From contig NZ_CP059903.1 of the NCBI RefSeq assembly GCF_014127485.1, positions 2,852,001 through 2,916,000 of the forward strand: 64,000 nt of DNA, written 5' to 3'. Below are positions 1 through 9,274 of the stretch, one piece after another. A program made the position numbers and the translations under genes. The notes below the pieces were generated by a model. That model saw nothing but the letters and a program-made list of their open reading frames with translations, searched no databases and was not told the DNA's origin. The first letter of the stretch is position 1, and each line of letters opens with the position of its first letter. This DNA is from Nocardioides dongkuii (GTDB lineage Bacteria; Actinomycetota; Actinomycetes; Propionibacteriales; Nocardioidaceae).

Positions 1-232
1 CACGAACGCCGAGGCCGACCGGGCGCTCGACGCCACCCTGTCCGCGATCACCCAGGCCGTCGCCTCCGGCGACAAGGTCTCGCTGACCGGCTTCGGCACC
101 TTCGAGGCACGCGAGCGCTCCGCGCGCACGGGCCGCAACCCGCAGACCGGTGCGGAGATCCAGATCGCCGCCAGCACCGCGCCCGCCTTCAAGGCCGGCT
201 CGGCGTTCAAGCAGGCCGTCGCCGGCAAGTGA
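1..232 (+). CDS. HU-family DNA-binding protein (C-terminal part)
   Basis: The reading frame is open from the window edge to TGA at 230-232 and gives the last 76 residues of a histone-like protein; the N-terminus lies outside the window. The text contains the HU hallmark GFGTFE followed by a basic arm with GRNPQTG, and the end [11 protein letters not shown] matches the last helix of HU proteins, which bind and bend DNA as dimers. There is no lysine- and alanine-rich tail like that of mycobacterial HupB or Streptomyces HupS; the protein stops right after the HU fold. A strong hairpin follows 13 bases after the stop codon, so transcription probably ends here. Confidence 0.9.
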   Translation, partial: TNAEADRALDATLSAITQAVASGDKVSLTGFGTFEARERSARTGRNPQTGAEIQIAASTAPAFKAGSAFKQAVAGK

Positions 233-244
233 CCTTGCCGTGAC

Positions 245-279
245 GCCGCGGACGTCGTGCACTGCACGACGTCCGCGGC
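245..279 (+). terminator. Perfect hairpin after the HU gene
   Basis: A 17-bp perfect inverted repeat (arms 245-261 and 263-279) lies 13 bases after the HU stop codon. No T-run follows, which is usual for actinobacterial terminators. The position supports a role in ending the HU transcript. Confidence 0.65.
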
Positions 280-305
280 GGCCCAGCCCCGGCCCCGCTG
301 GGCGC

Positions 306-396
306 GAGAGCTTCATCGGCCGGCCGACGAACCTCTCGCCTGGACGACGAAGGTTCATCGTCCAGGCACCAGGTTCATCGGCCGGCCGATGAACCT
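306..396. repeat. Three adjacent palindromes sharing a TTCATCG motif
   Basis: Three dyad-symmetric elements follow one another. Positions 306-337 form an imperfect palindrome with arms GAGAG/CTCTC around a GGCCGGCC centre. Positions 339-366 form a hairpin with 9-bp arms CCTGGACGA/TCGTCCAGG. Positions 371-396 are a perfect 26-bp palindrome, again centred on GGCCGGCC. The word GTTCATCG or its inverse recurs in all three. They fill the gap between the HU gene and the convergent amidohydrolase gene, so they may act as a bidirectional terminator or as a protein-binding array. Confidence 0.6.
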
Positions 397-408
397 TTCC
401 CCGCCGCC

Positions 409-1512
409 TCAGCCCAGGTCGACGATCGCGGCGACCGGGCCCCCGCCGTCCGGCCCCTGGTGGGCCGCGGAGACCGAGACGAAGACCGCCGGGTCGCCGG
501 TGACCGCCGCGGCCACGCCGCCGACGGCGGCCTTGATCTGGCGGTGCCAGTGCACGTCGGAGTCGTCGAGCATCGCGTTGCGGCGGCCCCGGACGGTGCC
601 GTCCTGCGAGGCCTCGCACTTGAGGAACAAGTTGACCACCCGCCCGTCGAGGTCGGTGGGGTGCGGCCGCTCGGGCAGCTCGAGGCCCGCGACCCGGATC
701 GCCTCCCACAGGCCGTCCTGGTCGAGCGCGTCGCGCATCACGGAGTGGCCGATCCGGTAGCGGCCGCCGACGCCCGTGGCGTTGCCGACCACGACCACCT
801 GCGCGCGGTCGAGCTCGACGCCCGACGAGCAGGATGCGACCGCGGAGTACAGCGACCGGTCGCGCAGCACCTGCTCGTCCGTGGGCATCTCGATCTCGCC
901 GAGCGCCACGGCGATGCCGAGCGCCGTGCCGCCGTTCGAGACGTCCATCGAGTAGAGGGTGTCCTCGGTGAACACGTCCTCGCCGCGCGACTTGGCGTCA
1001 GCGATCGTGCTCAGCGTGAGCAGCGGGGTCTTCGTCTGCACGTAGTGCACGTCGGCGGGGTCGCTGATCCCGGCCCGCTCCATCGCGACCCGGACGGCGT
1101 CGGCGACCTTGGTGATCATCCCCGTGCGGCCGATCTCCTCGGGCAGCAGCACCTCGCTCATCGCGAAGCCCACGGTCAGCCGGGGCTCGTCGGTGGGCTC
1201 GTAGGTGCCGTCGGGGACGGTGGCGAAGACGGTGGCGTGCGGGCTGATCACGCCGTCGGTGCCGCCCGACCAGACGATCGGCACGTGCGCGACCTGCTCG
1301 GGGTCCGCGCCCTTCTCGACCAGCACCTCGCGGAAGGCGCGGTCGGCGATGATCCGGGTGTAGTCGTTGACCCCGCCGTTGCCCTCGGTCTTCCCGATGA
1401 TCGCCACGACGCGTGCGGCCTCCATGACGCCGTCGTCGATCAGCCTCGCGAGCTCGCCGGCGTCGGCGACGGAGTGGATCGGGACTTTGCGGACTTCGAT
1501 GGCGCTGGGCAT
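409..1512 (-). CDS. Ring-opening amidohydrolase (cyanuric acid hydrolase/barbiturase family)
   Basis: This 367-residue protein has the length and threefold repeat of the cyanuric acid hydrolase/barbiturase family, which opens cyclic ureide rings by hydrolysing one amide bond. Each repeat of the family supplies a Lys/Ser pair. Here the lysines are K41 (GKTEGN), K161 (QTKTPLL) and K298 (FLKCEAS); the serines are S82 (WSGGTDG), the SCSSG cluster at 227-230 and the SVS at 346-348. The third site reads [10 protein letters not shown] where AtzD has VSGGAEHQGP, a mild deviation. The start is ATG at 1510-1512, which shares one base with the stop of the carbamate kinase gene, so the two are translated together. 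A carbamate kinase partner argues against a plain cyanurate-biuret-allophanate route. Substrate (barbiturate, cyanurate or a related ring) cannot be told from sequence alone. Confidence 0.88.
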   Translation of the reverse strand: MPSAIEVRKVPIHSVADAGELARLIDDGVMEAARVVAIIGKTEGNGGVNDYTRIIADRAFREVLVEKGADPEQVAHVPIVWSGGTDGVISPHATVFATVPDGTYEPTDEPRLTVGFAMSEVLLPEEIGRTGMITKVADAVRVAMERAGISDPADVHYVQTKTPLLTLSTIADAKSRGEDVFTEDTLYSMDVSNGGTALGIAVALGEIEMPTDEQVLRDRSLYSAVASCSSGVELDRAQVVVVGNATGVGGRYRIGHSVMRDALDQDGLWEAIRVAGLELPERPHPTDLDGRVVNLFLKCEASQDGTVRGRRNAMLDDSDVHWHRQIKAAVGGVAAAVTGDPAVFVSVSAAHQGPDGGGPVAAIVDLG

Positions 1513-2456
1513 CAGGGCTTCCTCTCGGGTACGACGACGGTGCCGGCGGCGCCGTCGAGGGCATCGGTGATGTGCCGCAGGTCGGTGATCACGGCCCGCT
1601 CGCCGCCCTGCTCGACGAAGCGGCAGGCCGCCTCGACCTTGGGGCCCATCGAGCCGCCGGCGAAGTGACCCTCCGCGGCGTACGCCCGCATCGCGGCGGT
1701 GGTGACCTGCCCGACCGGCCGGGCAGCGGGCGTGCCGTGGCCGAGCACGGCGTTCGGGACGTCGGTGGCGACGACCAGCACCCCGGCGCCCAGGCCGTGC
1801 GCGAGCACGGCCGCGCCCAGGTCCTTGTCGATCACCGCCTCGACGCCGCGCAGCCGGCCGTCCTCGTCGGCGACGACCGGGATCCCGCCGCCGCCGTTCG
1901 CGACGGTGACGAACCCGGCCGCGACCAGCGCCGCGATCGCCTCGAGGTCGACCACCTCGAGCGGCTCCGGGGACGCGACGACGCGCCGCCAGCCCCGCTC
2001 CCCGCGGTCCTCCCAGGTCTCGCCGTGCTCGACGAGGACCTGCGCCTCCGCGGCCGGCAGGTAGCGCCCGACCGGCTTGGACGGGCGCGCGAACCCGGGG
2101 TCGTCGGAGGCCACGAGGGTGCGGGTGACCACGGCCGCCGTACGCCGGTCGACGCCGCGCTCGTGCAGGGCCGCGTCGAGCGCGTTCATCAGGACGAACC
2201 CGAGCGTCGCCTGGGTCTGGGCACCGCACCAGTCGAGCGGCACCGGCGGCACGACCGCGGCGGCCACCTCGTTCTTGACCAGCAGGTTGCCCACCTGCGG
2301 GCCGTTGCCGTGGGTGAGCACCACGTCGACGCCGCGCGCGACCAGGTCGGCGACCGCGTCGGCCGCGACGGCCGCGGCGGCGATCTGGTCGCCCGGGCGG
2401 ACCCGGCCCTCCGCGCTGGCCATGGCGTTGCCGCCGAGCGCGAGCAGGACCCTCAT
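1512..2456 (-). CDS. Carbamate kinase
   Basis: The 314-residue product matches carbamate kinase in length and motifs: LALGGNAM near residues 5-12, [12 protein letters not shown] near 48-59 and [10 protein letters not shown] towards the C-terminus. The enzyme interconverts carbamoyl phosphate plus ADP with carbamate plus ATP; in catabolic settings it makes ATP. No arginine deiminase or ornithine transcarbamylase gene is present here. Instead the stop codon overlaps the start of a ring-opening amidohydrolase, which suggests that the carbamoyl phosphate comes from degradation of a ureide. The only candidate source in the window is the FdrA/DUF1116/DUF2877 complex at 26-29.6 kb. A -10 box TAGGTT ends 6 bases before the ATG, so the mRNA is probably leaderless. 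Confidence 0.93.
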   Translation of the reverse strand: MRVLLALGGNAMASAEGRVRPGDQIAAAAVAADAVADLVARGVDVVLTHGNGPQVGNLLVKNEVAAAVVPPVPLDWCGAQTQATLGFVLMNALDAALHERGVDRRTAAVVTRTLVASDDPGFARPSKPVGRYLPAAEAQVLVEHGETWEDRGERGWRRVVASPEPLEVVDLEAIAALVAAGFVTVANGGGGIPVVADEDGRLRGVEAVIDKDLGAAVLAHGLGAGVLVVATDVPNAVLGHGTPAARPVGQVTTAAMRAYAAEGHFAGGSMGPKVEAACRFVEQGGERAVITDLRHITDALDGAAGTVVVPERKP

Positions 2457-2462
2457 GCGACG

Positions 2463-2468
2463 AACCTA
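2463..2468 (-). promoter_or_regulatory. -10 box of the carbamate kinase/amidohydrolase operon
   Basis: TAGGTT on the minus strand ends 6 bases before the ATG at 2456. Transcription would start at or next to the A of the ATG, giving a leaderless mRNA. No clear -35 box is visible. Confidence 0.55.
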
Positions 2469-2522
2469 GTGAGCGCCCCGGGGCCGGACACTGGCAGAAG
2501 TTGCCGACAAACCGCGCGTCCC

Positions 2523-3272
2523 TCAGCGGCCCCCGGCGACCCGCAGCGTCGTCCCGGTGACGTACGACGCGGCGTCGCTGAGCGCGAACGCCACCACCGC
2601 CGCGACCTCCTCGGGCTCCCCCGCACGGCCGAGCGGCACCAGCGGCCCGACCCGGTCGAGCCGGCCGGGCTCGCCGGCGTCCTCGTGGATCCGGGTCCGG
2701 ACGATGCCCGGCGCGACCCCGACGACCCGGACCCCGTCGGCCGCGACCTCCTGGGCGAGGCCGAGTGTGAGGGCGTCGACGCCGGCCTTCGCGGCGGCGT
2801 ACTGGACGTACTCCCCCGGCGAGCCCAGCGTCGCGGCGCCGGAGCTGATGTTGACCAACACCCCGCCGGCGCCGCCGTACGACCGGCCGAGCGCGCGGAC
2901 CGCCGCACGCGCGACCAGCAGGGCCGAGGTGAGGTTGAGGTCGACCGTGCGCCGGACGACCTCGACCGGGGTCTCCGCGAGCGGCCCGAGGTGGAGGGTC
3001 GCGCCGGCGTTGTTCACGACACCGGCGAGCGGCCGCGCGGCCGCGGCGAAGAGCGTGTCGACGGCGTCCGGGTCGGTGAGGTCGCCGGGCACCAGGACGG
3101 CCGTGGCGCCGAGCGCGGCGACCTCGTCGGCGCACGCGGTCGCCGCGTCGGCGTCGGAGTGGTAGCCGAGCACCAGGTCGTGCCCGTCGGCAGCGAGCCG
3201 GAGGGCCACCGCCCGGCCGATGCCGCGGGTGCCGCCGGTGACGAGGGTGAGGGGACGGAGGTGAGGGCGCAC
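2523..3272 (-). CDS. Short-chain dehydrogenase/reductase (FabG-like SDR)
   Basis: This 249-residue protein is a classical SDR. The cofactor motif TGGTRGIG lies at residues 12-19, NNAG at 87-90, the catalytic serine in NISSG near 143-144 and the YxxxK pair at Y158/K162; the C-terminus is the usual GTTLRVAGG type. The cofactor-binding loop does not settle NADH against NADPH. The start is a GTG at 3272. It lies 66 bp upstream of the carbamate kinase start on the same strand, but that gene has its own -10 box in the gap, so co-transcription is possible but not needed. The substrate is unknown. Confidence 0.85.
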   Translation of the reverse strand: MRPHLRPLTLVTGGTRGIGRAVALRLAADGHDLVLGYHSDADAATACADEVAALGATAVLVPGDLTDPDAVDTLFAAAARPLAGVVNNAGATLHLGPLAETPVEVVRRTVDLNLTSALLVARAAVRALGRSYGGAGGVLVNISSGAATLGSPGEYVQYAAAKAGVDALTLGLAQEVAADGVRVVGVAPGIVRTRIHEDAGEPGRLDRVGPLVPLGRAGEPEEVAAVVAFALSDAASYVTGTTLRVAGGR

Positions 3273-3299
3273 CCGACGATCAGAACACGACGGGCGCCT

Positions 3300-3836
3300 C
3301 TAGTCGTCGAACGGCAGGCCCCACCACCTGCTGAGCGGAAGGACGACGACGAGCTCCAGCACGAAGGCCACGGCCAGCGTCGCTCCCACCGTCGACGCGA
3401 CGTCGGCCAGCCCGGGAGAGCCGTGGGCGAGCGAGAACAGCAGCACGACGGACAGCGGCAGGAGGAACTGGACGAGCAGGCCCACGGCGACGAGGGCGAC
3501 GACAGCGACGGCGGCGACCGCGACCAGGAGCACCGAGCTCAGGTCCCAGCGTCCGTCCTCACCACTGTCCTCCTCGCTCGTCCCGAGCTCCCGTTCGCCC
3601 TCGGCATCGGCATCGGCCTCGACCTCGACCTCGATGGTGGCGGGCACCTTCGTCCGACGCCAGAGCCAGAGAGCACCCAGGACGGCGGCGGTCACGACCG
3701 TCACGAGCGTTGCGTCCCCCCGGTTCCACTCGAGGATCCATCGGCCGGAGAGGAAGACCGCAGCGGACGTCGGCACGGCGAGGCTCAGCACCTCCAACGT
3801 CACCTTGCGTCGCACCTGCCTGCGCCGGTCGAGCAC
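3300..3836 (-). CDS. Small integral membrane protein of unknown function
   Basis: I do not recognise a family. From the GTG at 3836 the protein has 178 residues: a basic N-terminus, two hydrophobic segments at about residues 14-31 and 40-57, a very acidic linker (EVEVEADADAEGERE) around residues 65-85, then two or three more hydrophobic stretches and the end WWGLPFDD. GTG 3836 is chosen because a strong GGAGGAG ribosome binding site lies 7-8 bases upstream; an ATG at 3869 in the same frame has no such site. It reads in the same direction as the SDR gene, 27 bp behind that gene's start. Confidence 0.6.
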   Translation of the reverse strand: MLDRRRQVRRKVTLEVLSLAVPTSAAVFLSGRWILEWNRGDATLVTVVTAAVLGALWLWRRTKVPATIEVEVEADADAEGERELGTSEEDSGEDGRWDLSSVLLVAVAAVAVVALVAVGLLVQFLLPLSVVLLFSLAHGSPGLADVASTVGATLAVAFVLELVVVLPLSRWWGLPFDD

Positions 3837-3978
3837 GTCGGCTCCTCCTGCTCGTTGCCGCCGGAGCACATCCGTCCCGGCTCCGACCAGGACGAGGGAG
3901 GCTACCGGCCCCCGGGGACCTCGGAGGCAGGATTACGGGGAAGACGTCTGATCCTCCGGACAGCCCGGACACGACGAA

Positions 3979-4006
3979 CGGCCGGCACCCCGAGGGGTGC
4001 CGGCCG
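3979..4006 (-). terminator. Terminator hairpin after the carboxypeptidase gene
   Basis: A perfect 13-bp inverted repeat (3979-3991 and 3994-4006) with a 2-base loop lies about 20 bases past the stop codon of the minus-strand M14 peptidase gene. No U-tract follows. Confidence 0.7.
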
Positions 4007-4026
4007 TCCGCAGGTGGTGCGTCAGG

Positions 4027-7011
4027 TCAGCGGATCCGGACCTGCAACCGGGCCTTGCTGGCCTTCACCTGGTCGGAGCCGGCGTACGTGGCCACGATCT
4101 TGTGCTTGCCCTTGCTCAGGCGCAGGGTCACGGTCTTGGACTTCCCGGACGACACCTTGACCACCCTGGCGGTCTTGCCGTTGTCCGAGAGGACCACGGT
4201 CCCGCGGGTGGCCAGGTCCGGCACCTTGAAGGTGATGGTGACCTTCGCCTTGCCCTGGCCCTTCTTGACCTTGCCGACCTGCTTCACCGTCAGCTGCAGC
4301 GACGACGCCGCCTTGGCCGGCTGCGGCGCAGGGGCGACCACAGGCTCGCCCTTCGGGCCGGCCCAGTGCAGCGCACGCGCCGCCTGGCTCATCCCGCCCT
4401 TGGGGTGGTTGCGGAAGAACACCGAGGTGCCGAAGACGACCGTTCGGGCACCCGAGGCGATCTCGTTGGAGACCACCGAGGCCTTGCCGGCTGCGCCCTC
4501 GGGGCCGTTGGTCGCGTTCGTGCCGCGCCAGTGGCCGGCGAGGAACGGGTCCGTGGCGTCGTAGCTCTGAGCGACCTCGACGCCCTCGCCCAGCCCGGTG
4601 AAGGAGAACGCCGGGTAGATGAACGACGTGTCCTGGGCGTACGGCGCGAGGATCGAGTCCGCCGGGGTGTCGACGGCGACGATGCCGTTGCCCGACCCGT
4701 TGCCGTTGACCACGGTGCCGGTCAGCAGCCCGAAGGAGACCGCGGCGTTGAAGCCGTTGTTCGTGCGACCGAGCAGCGAGCCGCCGCGGTTGACGAAGTC
4801 CTGGACGGCCGTGCGGGCCACCGAGGGGTTCGCCGGGTTGAAGCCGGAGGCGATCCACAGGACGTCGACGTCCTTGAGCAGCGTCGCGTCGGCGTTAAGC
4901 GAGGCCACGGACAGCGCCACCAGGTCGTCGAACCCGAGCTCGAGCAGCGAGAGCCGGTCGTCCTGGGTGCCGACGTACCCGATGGTCAGGTCGCTGAGCG
5001 CCTTGGTGCCCTCGTCGTCGAGCGCCATCAGGTCCGCCTTCGAGGCGGCCTCGACGGCGATGTCGTTCTCCTCGGCGGCCGCGGCCACCGCATTGGCCGA
5101 CTCGGGGCCGACGACGACACTGCCGTCCTCGAGCATCGAGACCTTGACGCCGCCCTCCAGCAGGTCGTTGACCGTCCGGAAGTCCGCGACACCGGCGACG
5201 TCGAAGGTGAGGTAGTCGGCCTTGGCCGGCACGCCGGCGTTGGCCGTGGCGGTCGTGATCGGGGTGGTCGCGCCGAGCGGCGCGTCCTGGGTCAGGCCGA
5301 CCTTGTCGACGGTCGCGCCCCACGTGTAGGAGTAGCTCCAGGCCGAGATGTCGTACATCGACGGCACCTTCGCGGAGATGTCCTCACCGAGGTCGAGCAG
5401 CGAGTTGGCCAGGCCGCGCAGCGGCTGGTGCATGTCGACGACGTAGGAACCCTTCGGGTACGTCGTGCCGCCGACGGTCGTGGCGGCGTCCAGCGTGCCG
5501 ACCTCGATGTCGTGGAACAGCAGCTGCCGCACCAGGGCGGCGGCGTCGCTCGCGGACCGCTGGTCCTCGCCGACGGGGATGACGTAGGCGCGCGGCAGGG
5601 TCACCGGCTCCTGGTCGTCCGCCACGTCCCAGAGCGGCTGCCACTGGGTGGGGCCGGGGACCGAGCCGACCTCGTCCACCGTCAGGGCGTCCTTGGGCTC
5701 GCCAGCGGAACCGCGACGGAAGACCTCGATCTGGTTCTTCAGCATCTCCCGCGCGTTCGCGGTGCTGTTCATGTAGCCGACGATGCTCTCCATCGTCTCG
5801 AGGGCGACCTCGGTGTTGATCGCCGCCCGCTCCGGGGTCTGCCGGCCACCGGCCGCGCCGCGGCCCAGGGGCAGCTCCACGGTCGCCGAGGCGGCGCCGA
5901 AGAACGCGGCGTACTGCGCGGTGAAGATCGGCGGGAAGTCGTCCCAGCCGTCGGGGGTGTCGCGGTAGGGGATCTTGATGTGGGCGGTGTCGGGCCCGGT
6001 GTTGGTCTGGGAGACCTGGCGGGTGGTCACGTTGAAGTACGTGTTGCCCGGGATGGCGGCGGCGACGACGTCCTGCTCGACCTTGAGCGCGAGCGCGTAG
6101 TTGTGCGGCATGTAGAGGTCGTACTCGTAGTTCGAGCCGTGCGGCGGGCCGGTGGGCTCCATCTGGAGCACGCTGGTGTAGCCGTGGAAGTCGGCCGCGT
6201 AGATCGGCTGGATGGCCTGCGCCTGCCGGATGAACGACTGCGTCTCCGGCGTGGAGTTGGTGATCATGTCGCGGTTGGGGTCCAGGCCGATCGCCGTGGC
6301 GCGCGTGGCGTTGGTGCGGCCGTCGGGGTTCAGCGACGGGGAGAAGTAGAGCCGGTTGTTGCGCAGGATGCTGCCGACCTCGGACATCGGAGCGGTGGCG
6401 AGCCACTCGATGTACTGCATCGCAGCGTCGGTGCCCTCCCACTCGTTGCCATGGATGTTGTTGCTGATCCAGACCGGCGTCTTGTACTGCGCGAGCAGGT
6501 CGGTGTCGGCTGCGGCAGCGGTCGGGTCGGTCTTGATCTTCTCGCGCCAGGCGGTCTGCTGCGCGGTGTCCTCCGCGCGCTCCGGGGCGGTGAGGGTGAC
6601 CAGGTAGAGGTCACGGCCCTGGGTGGACTGCCCGACGACCTGGGTGGAGATCCGGTCGCTCTTGCCCATCAGCTCGACCAGCTTCGGCGCCAGGTCGGGG
6701 TGACCCAGCAGCGCGGCGGTGTGCGCGGCGTCGTCCGGGTTGTCGCGGTACAGCCGCAGCTCCGGCTGGTAGGGGTACGACGTCGGCATGTCGATCGGGT
6801 CGCCGGCGGCCGGGGCGGCCACAGCCGCCTGCACGACCTGCGCCTTCTTCCCGGGCTCGGCGGTGGTGGCGGTGCCGGGGCCGCGGCCGCCGTCCGCAGT
6901 GGCGCCGGCTCCTGCCGGCTCAGCCGCGGCCGGGAGGCCGACGGAGGTCAGCACCGACGAGGCCGCGAGGGCCAAGCCGGTCACGCCGATCAGAGCGCGT
7001 GATTTCCTCAC
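4027..7011 (-). CDS. Secreted M14-family zinc carboxypeptidase with C-terminal Ig-like domain
   Basis: This 994-residue protein starts at GTG 7011 with a signal peptide (VRKSR, then a hydrophobic stretch to about residue 25 and an alanine-rich cleavage region near 30). The peptidase domain follows. Zinc ligands H187 and E190 lie in NIHGNEWEG, the third is H276 in ADFHGY, the substrate-binding N246-R247 lie in GLDPNRD, and SATVELPLG around residue 390 carries the likely catalytic glutamate. A middle region of several hundred residues may be a Rossmann-like accessory domain. The last 90 residues (LQLTVKQVG onwards) look like a bacterial Ig-like domain with many lysines. The protein probably trims peptides outside the cell. 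An upstream in-frame GTG at 7116 would add 35 residues before the signal sequence and is less likely. Confidence 0.88.
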   Translation of the reverse strand: MRKSRALIGVTGLALAASSVLTSVGLPAAAEPAGAGATADGGRGPGTATTAEPGKKAQVVQAAVAAPAAGDPIDMPTSYPYQPELRLYRDNPDDAAHTAALLGHPDLAPKLVELMGKSDRISTQVVGQSTQGRDLYLVTLTAPERAEDTAQQTAWREKIKTDPTAAAADTDLLAQYKTPVWISNNIHGNEWEGTDAAMQYIEWLATAPMSEVGSILRNNRLYFSPSLNPDGRTNATRATAIGLDPNRDMITNSTPETQSFIRQAQAIQPIYAADFHGYTSVLQMEPTGPPHGSNYEYDLYMPHNYALALKVEQDVVAAAIPGNTYFNVTTRQVSQTNTGPDTAHIKIPYRDTPDGWDDFPPIFTAQYAAFFGAASATVELPLGRGAAGGRQTPERAAINTEVALETMESIVGYMNSTANAREMLKNQIEVFRRGSAGEPKDALTVDEVGSVPGPTQWQPLWDVADDQEPVTLPRAYVIPVGEDQRSASDAAALVRQLLFHDIEVGTLDAATTVGGTTYPKGSYVVDMHQPLRGLANSLLDLGEDISAKVPSMYDISAWSYSYTWGATVDKVGLTQDAPLGATTPITTATANAGVPAKADYLTFDVAGVADFRTVNDLLEGGVKVSMLEDGSVVVGPESANAVAAAAEENDIAVEAASKADLMALDDEGTKALSDLTIGYVGTQDDRLSLLELGFDDLVALSVASLNADATLLKDVDVLWIASGFNPANPSVARTAVQDFVNRGGSLLGRTNNGFNAAVSFGLLTGTVVNGNGSGNGIVAVDTPADSILAPYAQDTSFIYPAFSFTGLGEGVEVAQSYDATDPFLAGHWRGTNATNGPEGAAGKASVVSNEIASGARTVVFGTSVFFRNHPKGGMSQAARALHWAGPKGEPVVAPAPQPAKAASSLQLTVKQVGKVKKGQGKAKVTITFKVPDLATRGTVVLSDNGKTARVVKVSSGKSKTVTLRLSKGKHKIVATYAGSDQVKASKARLQVRIR

Positions 7012-7170
7012 TGAATGACTCGATTCTGTCGTGTTCCGTGATGGCTCCGGCCGCCCGCGGCCGGGTCGAACGCGTGCCAGGCTGTCTGACAATGCGCCTG
7101 TTTCGCCCGAAGTCACAGGGTGTTAACAGAACTTCTCGACCTGTGGTCACCGGTTGCGGCCGGGGCCGGG

Positions 7171-7183
7171 GCGCTATAAGCGC
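7171..7183 (-). terminator. Weak hairpin after the antiporter gene
   Basis: GCGCT-ATA-AGCGC forms a short hairpin 6 bases past the stop codon of the minus-strand antiporter gene, in a gap of 177 bp that must also hold the promoter and leader of the carboxypeptidase gene. The stem has only 5 bp, so this is a weak call. Confidence 0.3.
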
Positions 7184-7188
7184 GGCGC

Positions 7189-8688
7189 TCACCGGCGCGC
7201 GGGCGCACCGTCGTACCAGCCGGCCAGCCGGCCGTGGTCGCTGACGGCGCGCAGCCGCCGCTCGATCGCGGCGCCGTCCTCGCGGGGCGCGGCGACCAGC
7301 ACCTGGTCGCCGGCGCGCAAGTCGGTGGAGGGGCTGGGCGCGAAGATCTCGCCGGCGCGCACGAGCAGGGAGACCGCGGCGCCGGGCGGGAGCCGCAGCT
7401 CCGCGATCTCCACGCCGACCATCCGCGACCGTTCGGGGACGGCGAACTGCAGCAGCGAGGCGTCGAGGGCGTCGAGCGCCGCCGACTCGATGGCGACGTC
7501 GCGCGGGTTCTGCGGGCGGGTGGCCCCGGTGCGCCGCGCGACCCACGGCAGGGTCGGCCCCTGCAGCAGGGTGAAGAGGACGACGAGCAGGAAGACCACG
7601 TCGAAGACCCGCTCCGCGCCGGGCAGGCCGACGCTCATCGGGATCGTGGCCAGCACGATCGGGACGGCTCCGCGCAGGCCGGCCCAGCTGACGAAGACCT
7701 GCTCACGCCACGGCATCCGGAACGGCGTGGTGCACACCAGCACCGAGACCGGGCGCGCGACGAGGGTGAGCGCGGCGCCCACGACCAGGGCGGTGGGCAG
7801 CGCCTCGAGCAGTCGACCGGGGCTGGCGAGCAGGCCGAGCAGGATGAACAGCCCGATCTGGGAGAGCCAGGCCAGCCCCTCGGCGAAGGAGGCGGTGGCG
7901 GACCGGTGCGGCAGCCGGGAGTTGCCCAGCACCAGGCCGGCGACGTAGATCGCCATGATCGGGCTGCCGCCGGCCACCCCGGAGACCGCGAAGGCGAGGA
8001 AGGCGATCGCCAGCGTCGCCAGCGGGTAGAGGCCCGAGGCCGGGAGCGCGCTGCGCCCGAGCGCCCAGGCACCGGCCCACGCCACCAGCCCGCCCACGAG
8101 CACCCCGACGAGGAGCTGGAACCCGATCTGCCCCGCGATCCCGAGCGGCCCCGACGTGCTCCAGGCGTCCGAGGTGACGACGGTGACCAGGATGATCACC
8201 GGCGGGTCGTTGAAGCCCGACTCCGCCTCCACCACGGCGCGCAGCCGGCCCCGGACCGGCATCCTGCGCAGCACCGAGAACACCGCGGCCGCGTCGGTCG
8301 AGGAGGCGACCGCGCCCAGCACGATCGCGGTCCGCAGGTCGACGTCCAGGACGAGGAGGACCAGGCCGCTGGTGACGGTGACGCTCACGAGGACGCCGAC
8401 CGTCGCGAGCACGCCGGCCGTCGCCGCCACCGGGCGCACGGTCCGCCAGTCGGTCGTGAAGCCGCCCTCCGCGAGGATCACCGCCAGCGCGACCGTGCCG
8501 ATCACCATGGTCAGGTCGGCGTCGTCGAACCGGAGGCCGAGGCCGCCCTCCCCCAGCGCGAGCCCGATCGCCAGGTAGATCAGCAGGCTCGGGAGGCCCG
8601 CCCGGCTGGTGATCCGCACCGCCGCGACGGCGGCCAGCAGCACGACCGCGCCGACCAGGACGACGACGTCGAGGTCGGCGACGGTCAC
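7189..8688 (-). CDS. Potassium/proton antiporter (CPA1 family, NhaP2/CvrA-like)
   Basis: The 499-residue protein has about 12 hydrophobic segments in residues 5-395, with CPA1 signature stretches such as VASSTDAAAVFS, EAESGFNDPP and WAGLRGAVPIVLA. A cytoplasmic C-terminal domain follows (from about residue 415) with GVEIAELRLPPGAAV and LRAGDQVLVAAP, typical of TrkA-C/RCK-C ligand-binding modules. Proteins with this layout exchange potassium or sodium for protons. The GTG start at 8688 overlaps the stop of the SPFH gene by 4 bases (GTGA), so the two form one operon. The exact ion is not predictable. Confidence 0.88.
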   Translation of the reverse strand: MTVADLDVVVLVGAVVLLAAVAAVRITSRAGLPSLLIYLAIGLALGEGGLGLRFDDADLTMVIGTVALAVILAEGGFTTDWRTVRPVAATAGVLATVGVLVSVTVTSGLVLLVLDVDLRTAIVLGAVASSTDAAAVFSVLRRMPVRGRLRAVVEAESGFNDPPVIILVTVVTSDAWSTSGPLGIAGQIGFQLLVGVLVGGLVAWAGAWALGRSALPASGLYPLATLAIAFLAFAVSGVAGGSPIMAIYVAGLVLGNSRLPHRSATASFAEGLAWLSQIGLFILLGLLASPGRLLEALPTALVVGAALTLVARPVSVLVCTTPFRMPWREQVFVSWAGLRGAVPIVLATIPMSVGLPGAERVFDVVFLLVVLFTLLQGPTLPWVARRTGATRPQNPRDVAIESAALDALDASLLQFAVPERSRMVGVEIAELRLPPGAAVSLLVRAGEIFAPSPSTDLRAGDQVLVAAPREDGAAIERRLRAVSDHGRLAGWYDGAPARR

Positions 8689-9152
8689 GGGACGGGCCTG
8701 AGCACCACGTCGAGCCCGACGACCTGCAGGTCGCGCACGGCCACCCGGCCCAGGTCCGCCACGTCCCGGTCGCCGACGGCGCGGGCGAGCTCGTCCTCCA
8801 GGTCGGCCTCCGCGTCGGCGCGCGCCCGGTCCAGGACGTCGGCGGGGTCGCCGGGACACGGCGGCTCCACCGGGACGGACGCCTCGGCGAGCAGCCGTAC
8901 GTCGTGCCCGTCGCGGGTCGTGGCCCGCACGGTGACCGCCAGCGGCTCGGCGTCGAGCGGCACCACCTCGACCACGTCGAGCAGCGGCCAACGCCAGGTC
9001 GGCCCGCCGCCGACGACGCGGCGGACCACGCCGCGCCGGCTGACCACCAGGACGTGGTCCGGCGGCGTCCACCGCACGCTGGCGCCGGCGAGCACGACCA
9101 GGAGGGGGAGCACGAGGAGGAACACCAGGACCGTTGCCGTCGGCTCCTCCAT
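8685..9152 (-). CDS. Small SPFH/band 7 domain membrane protein
   Basis: This 155-residue protein begins with one hydrophobic helix (about residues 7-23), then a short SPFH/band 7-like domain with VRWTPPDHVLVVSRRGVVRR and GPTWRWPLLDVVEVVPLD, where such proteins join a membrane anchor to an oligomer-forming domain. It is much shorter than a typical stomatin or flotillin and lacks the long coiled coil. The stop overlaps the antiporter start by 4 bases; a membrane-organising helper for the antiporter is a reasonable guess but not shown. Confidence 0.7.
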   Translation of the reverse strand: MEEPTATVLVFLLVLPLLVVLAGASVRWTPPDHVLVVSRRGVVRRVVGGGPTWRWPLLDVVEVVPLDAEPLAVTVRATTRDGHDVRLLAEASVPVEPPCPGDPADVLDRARADAEADLEDELARAVGDRDVADLGRVAVRDLQVVGLDVVLRPVP

Positions 9153-9274
9153 GTCGCCTCCTGTCCGTGCTCGTCCGGCACTGTCGAGTCTGCTTCTCCG
9201 GGCGGCCGTTCTCCATGGGGGCTACCACCCATCTCCGCCCGGCGCCGCGGCGGCGCTCGTGGCAGGGTGGCGGG

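Noticed and set aside
409..3135. A 908-codon minus-strand frame over the amidohydrolase, carbamate kinase and SDR region
   Set aside because: Only its last 367 codons are a real gene; the rest is the Arg-rich antisense-like reading of the carbamate kinase and SDR genes in another frame.
460..4160. Long plus-strand frames opposite the amidohydrolase, kinase and SDR genes
   Set aside because: They are typical antisense frames of GC-rich coding DNA, rich in Arg, Ala, Gly and His, with no domain motifs.
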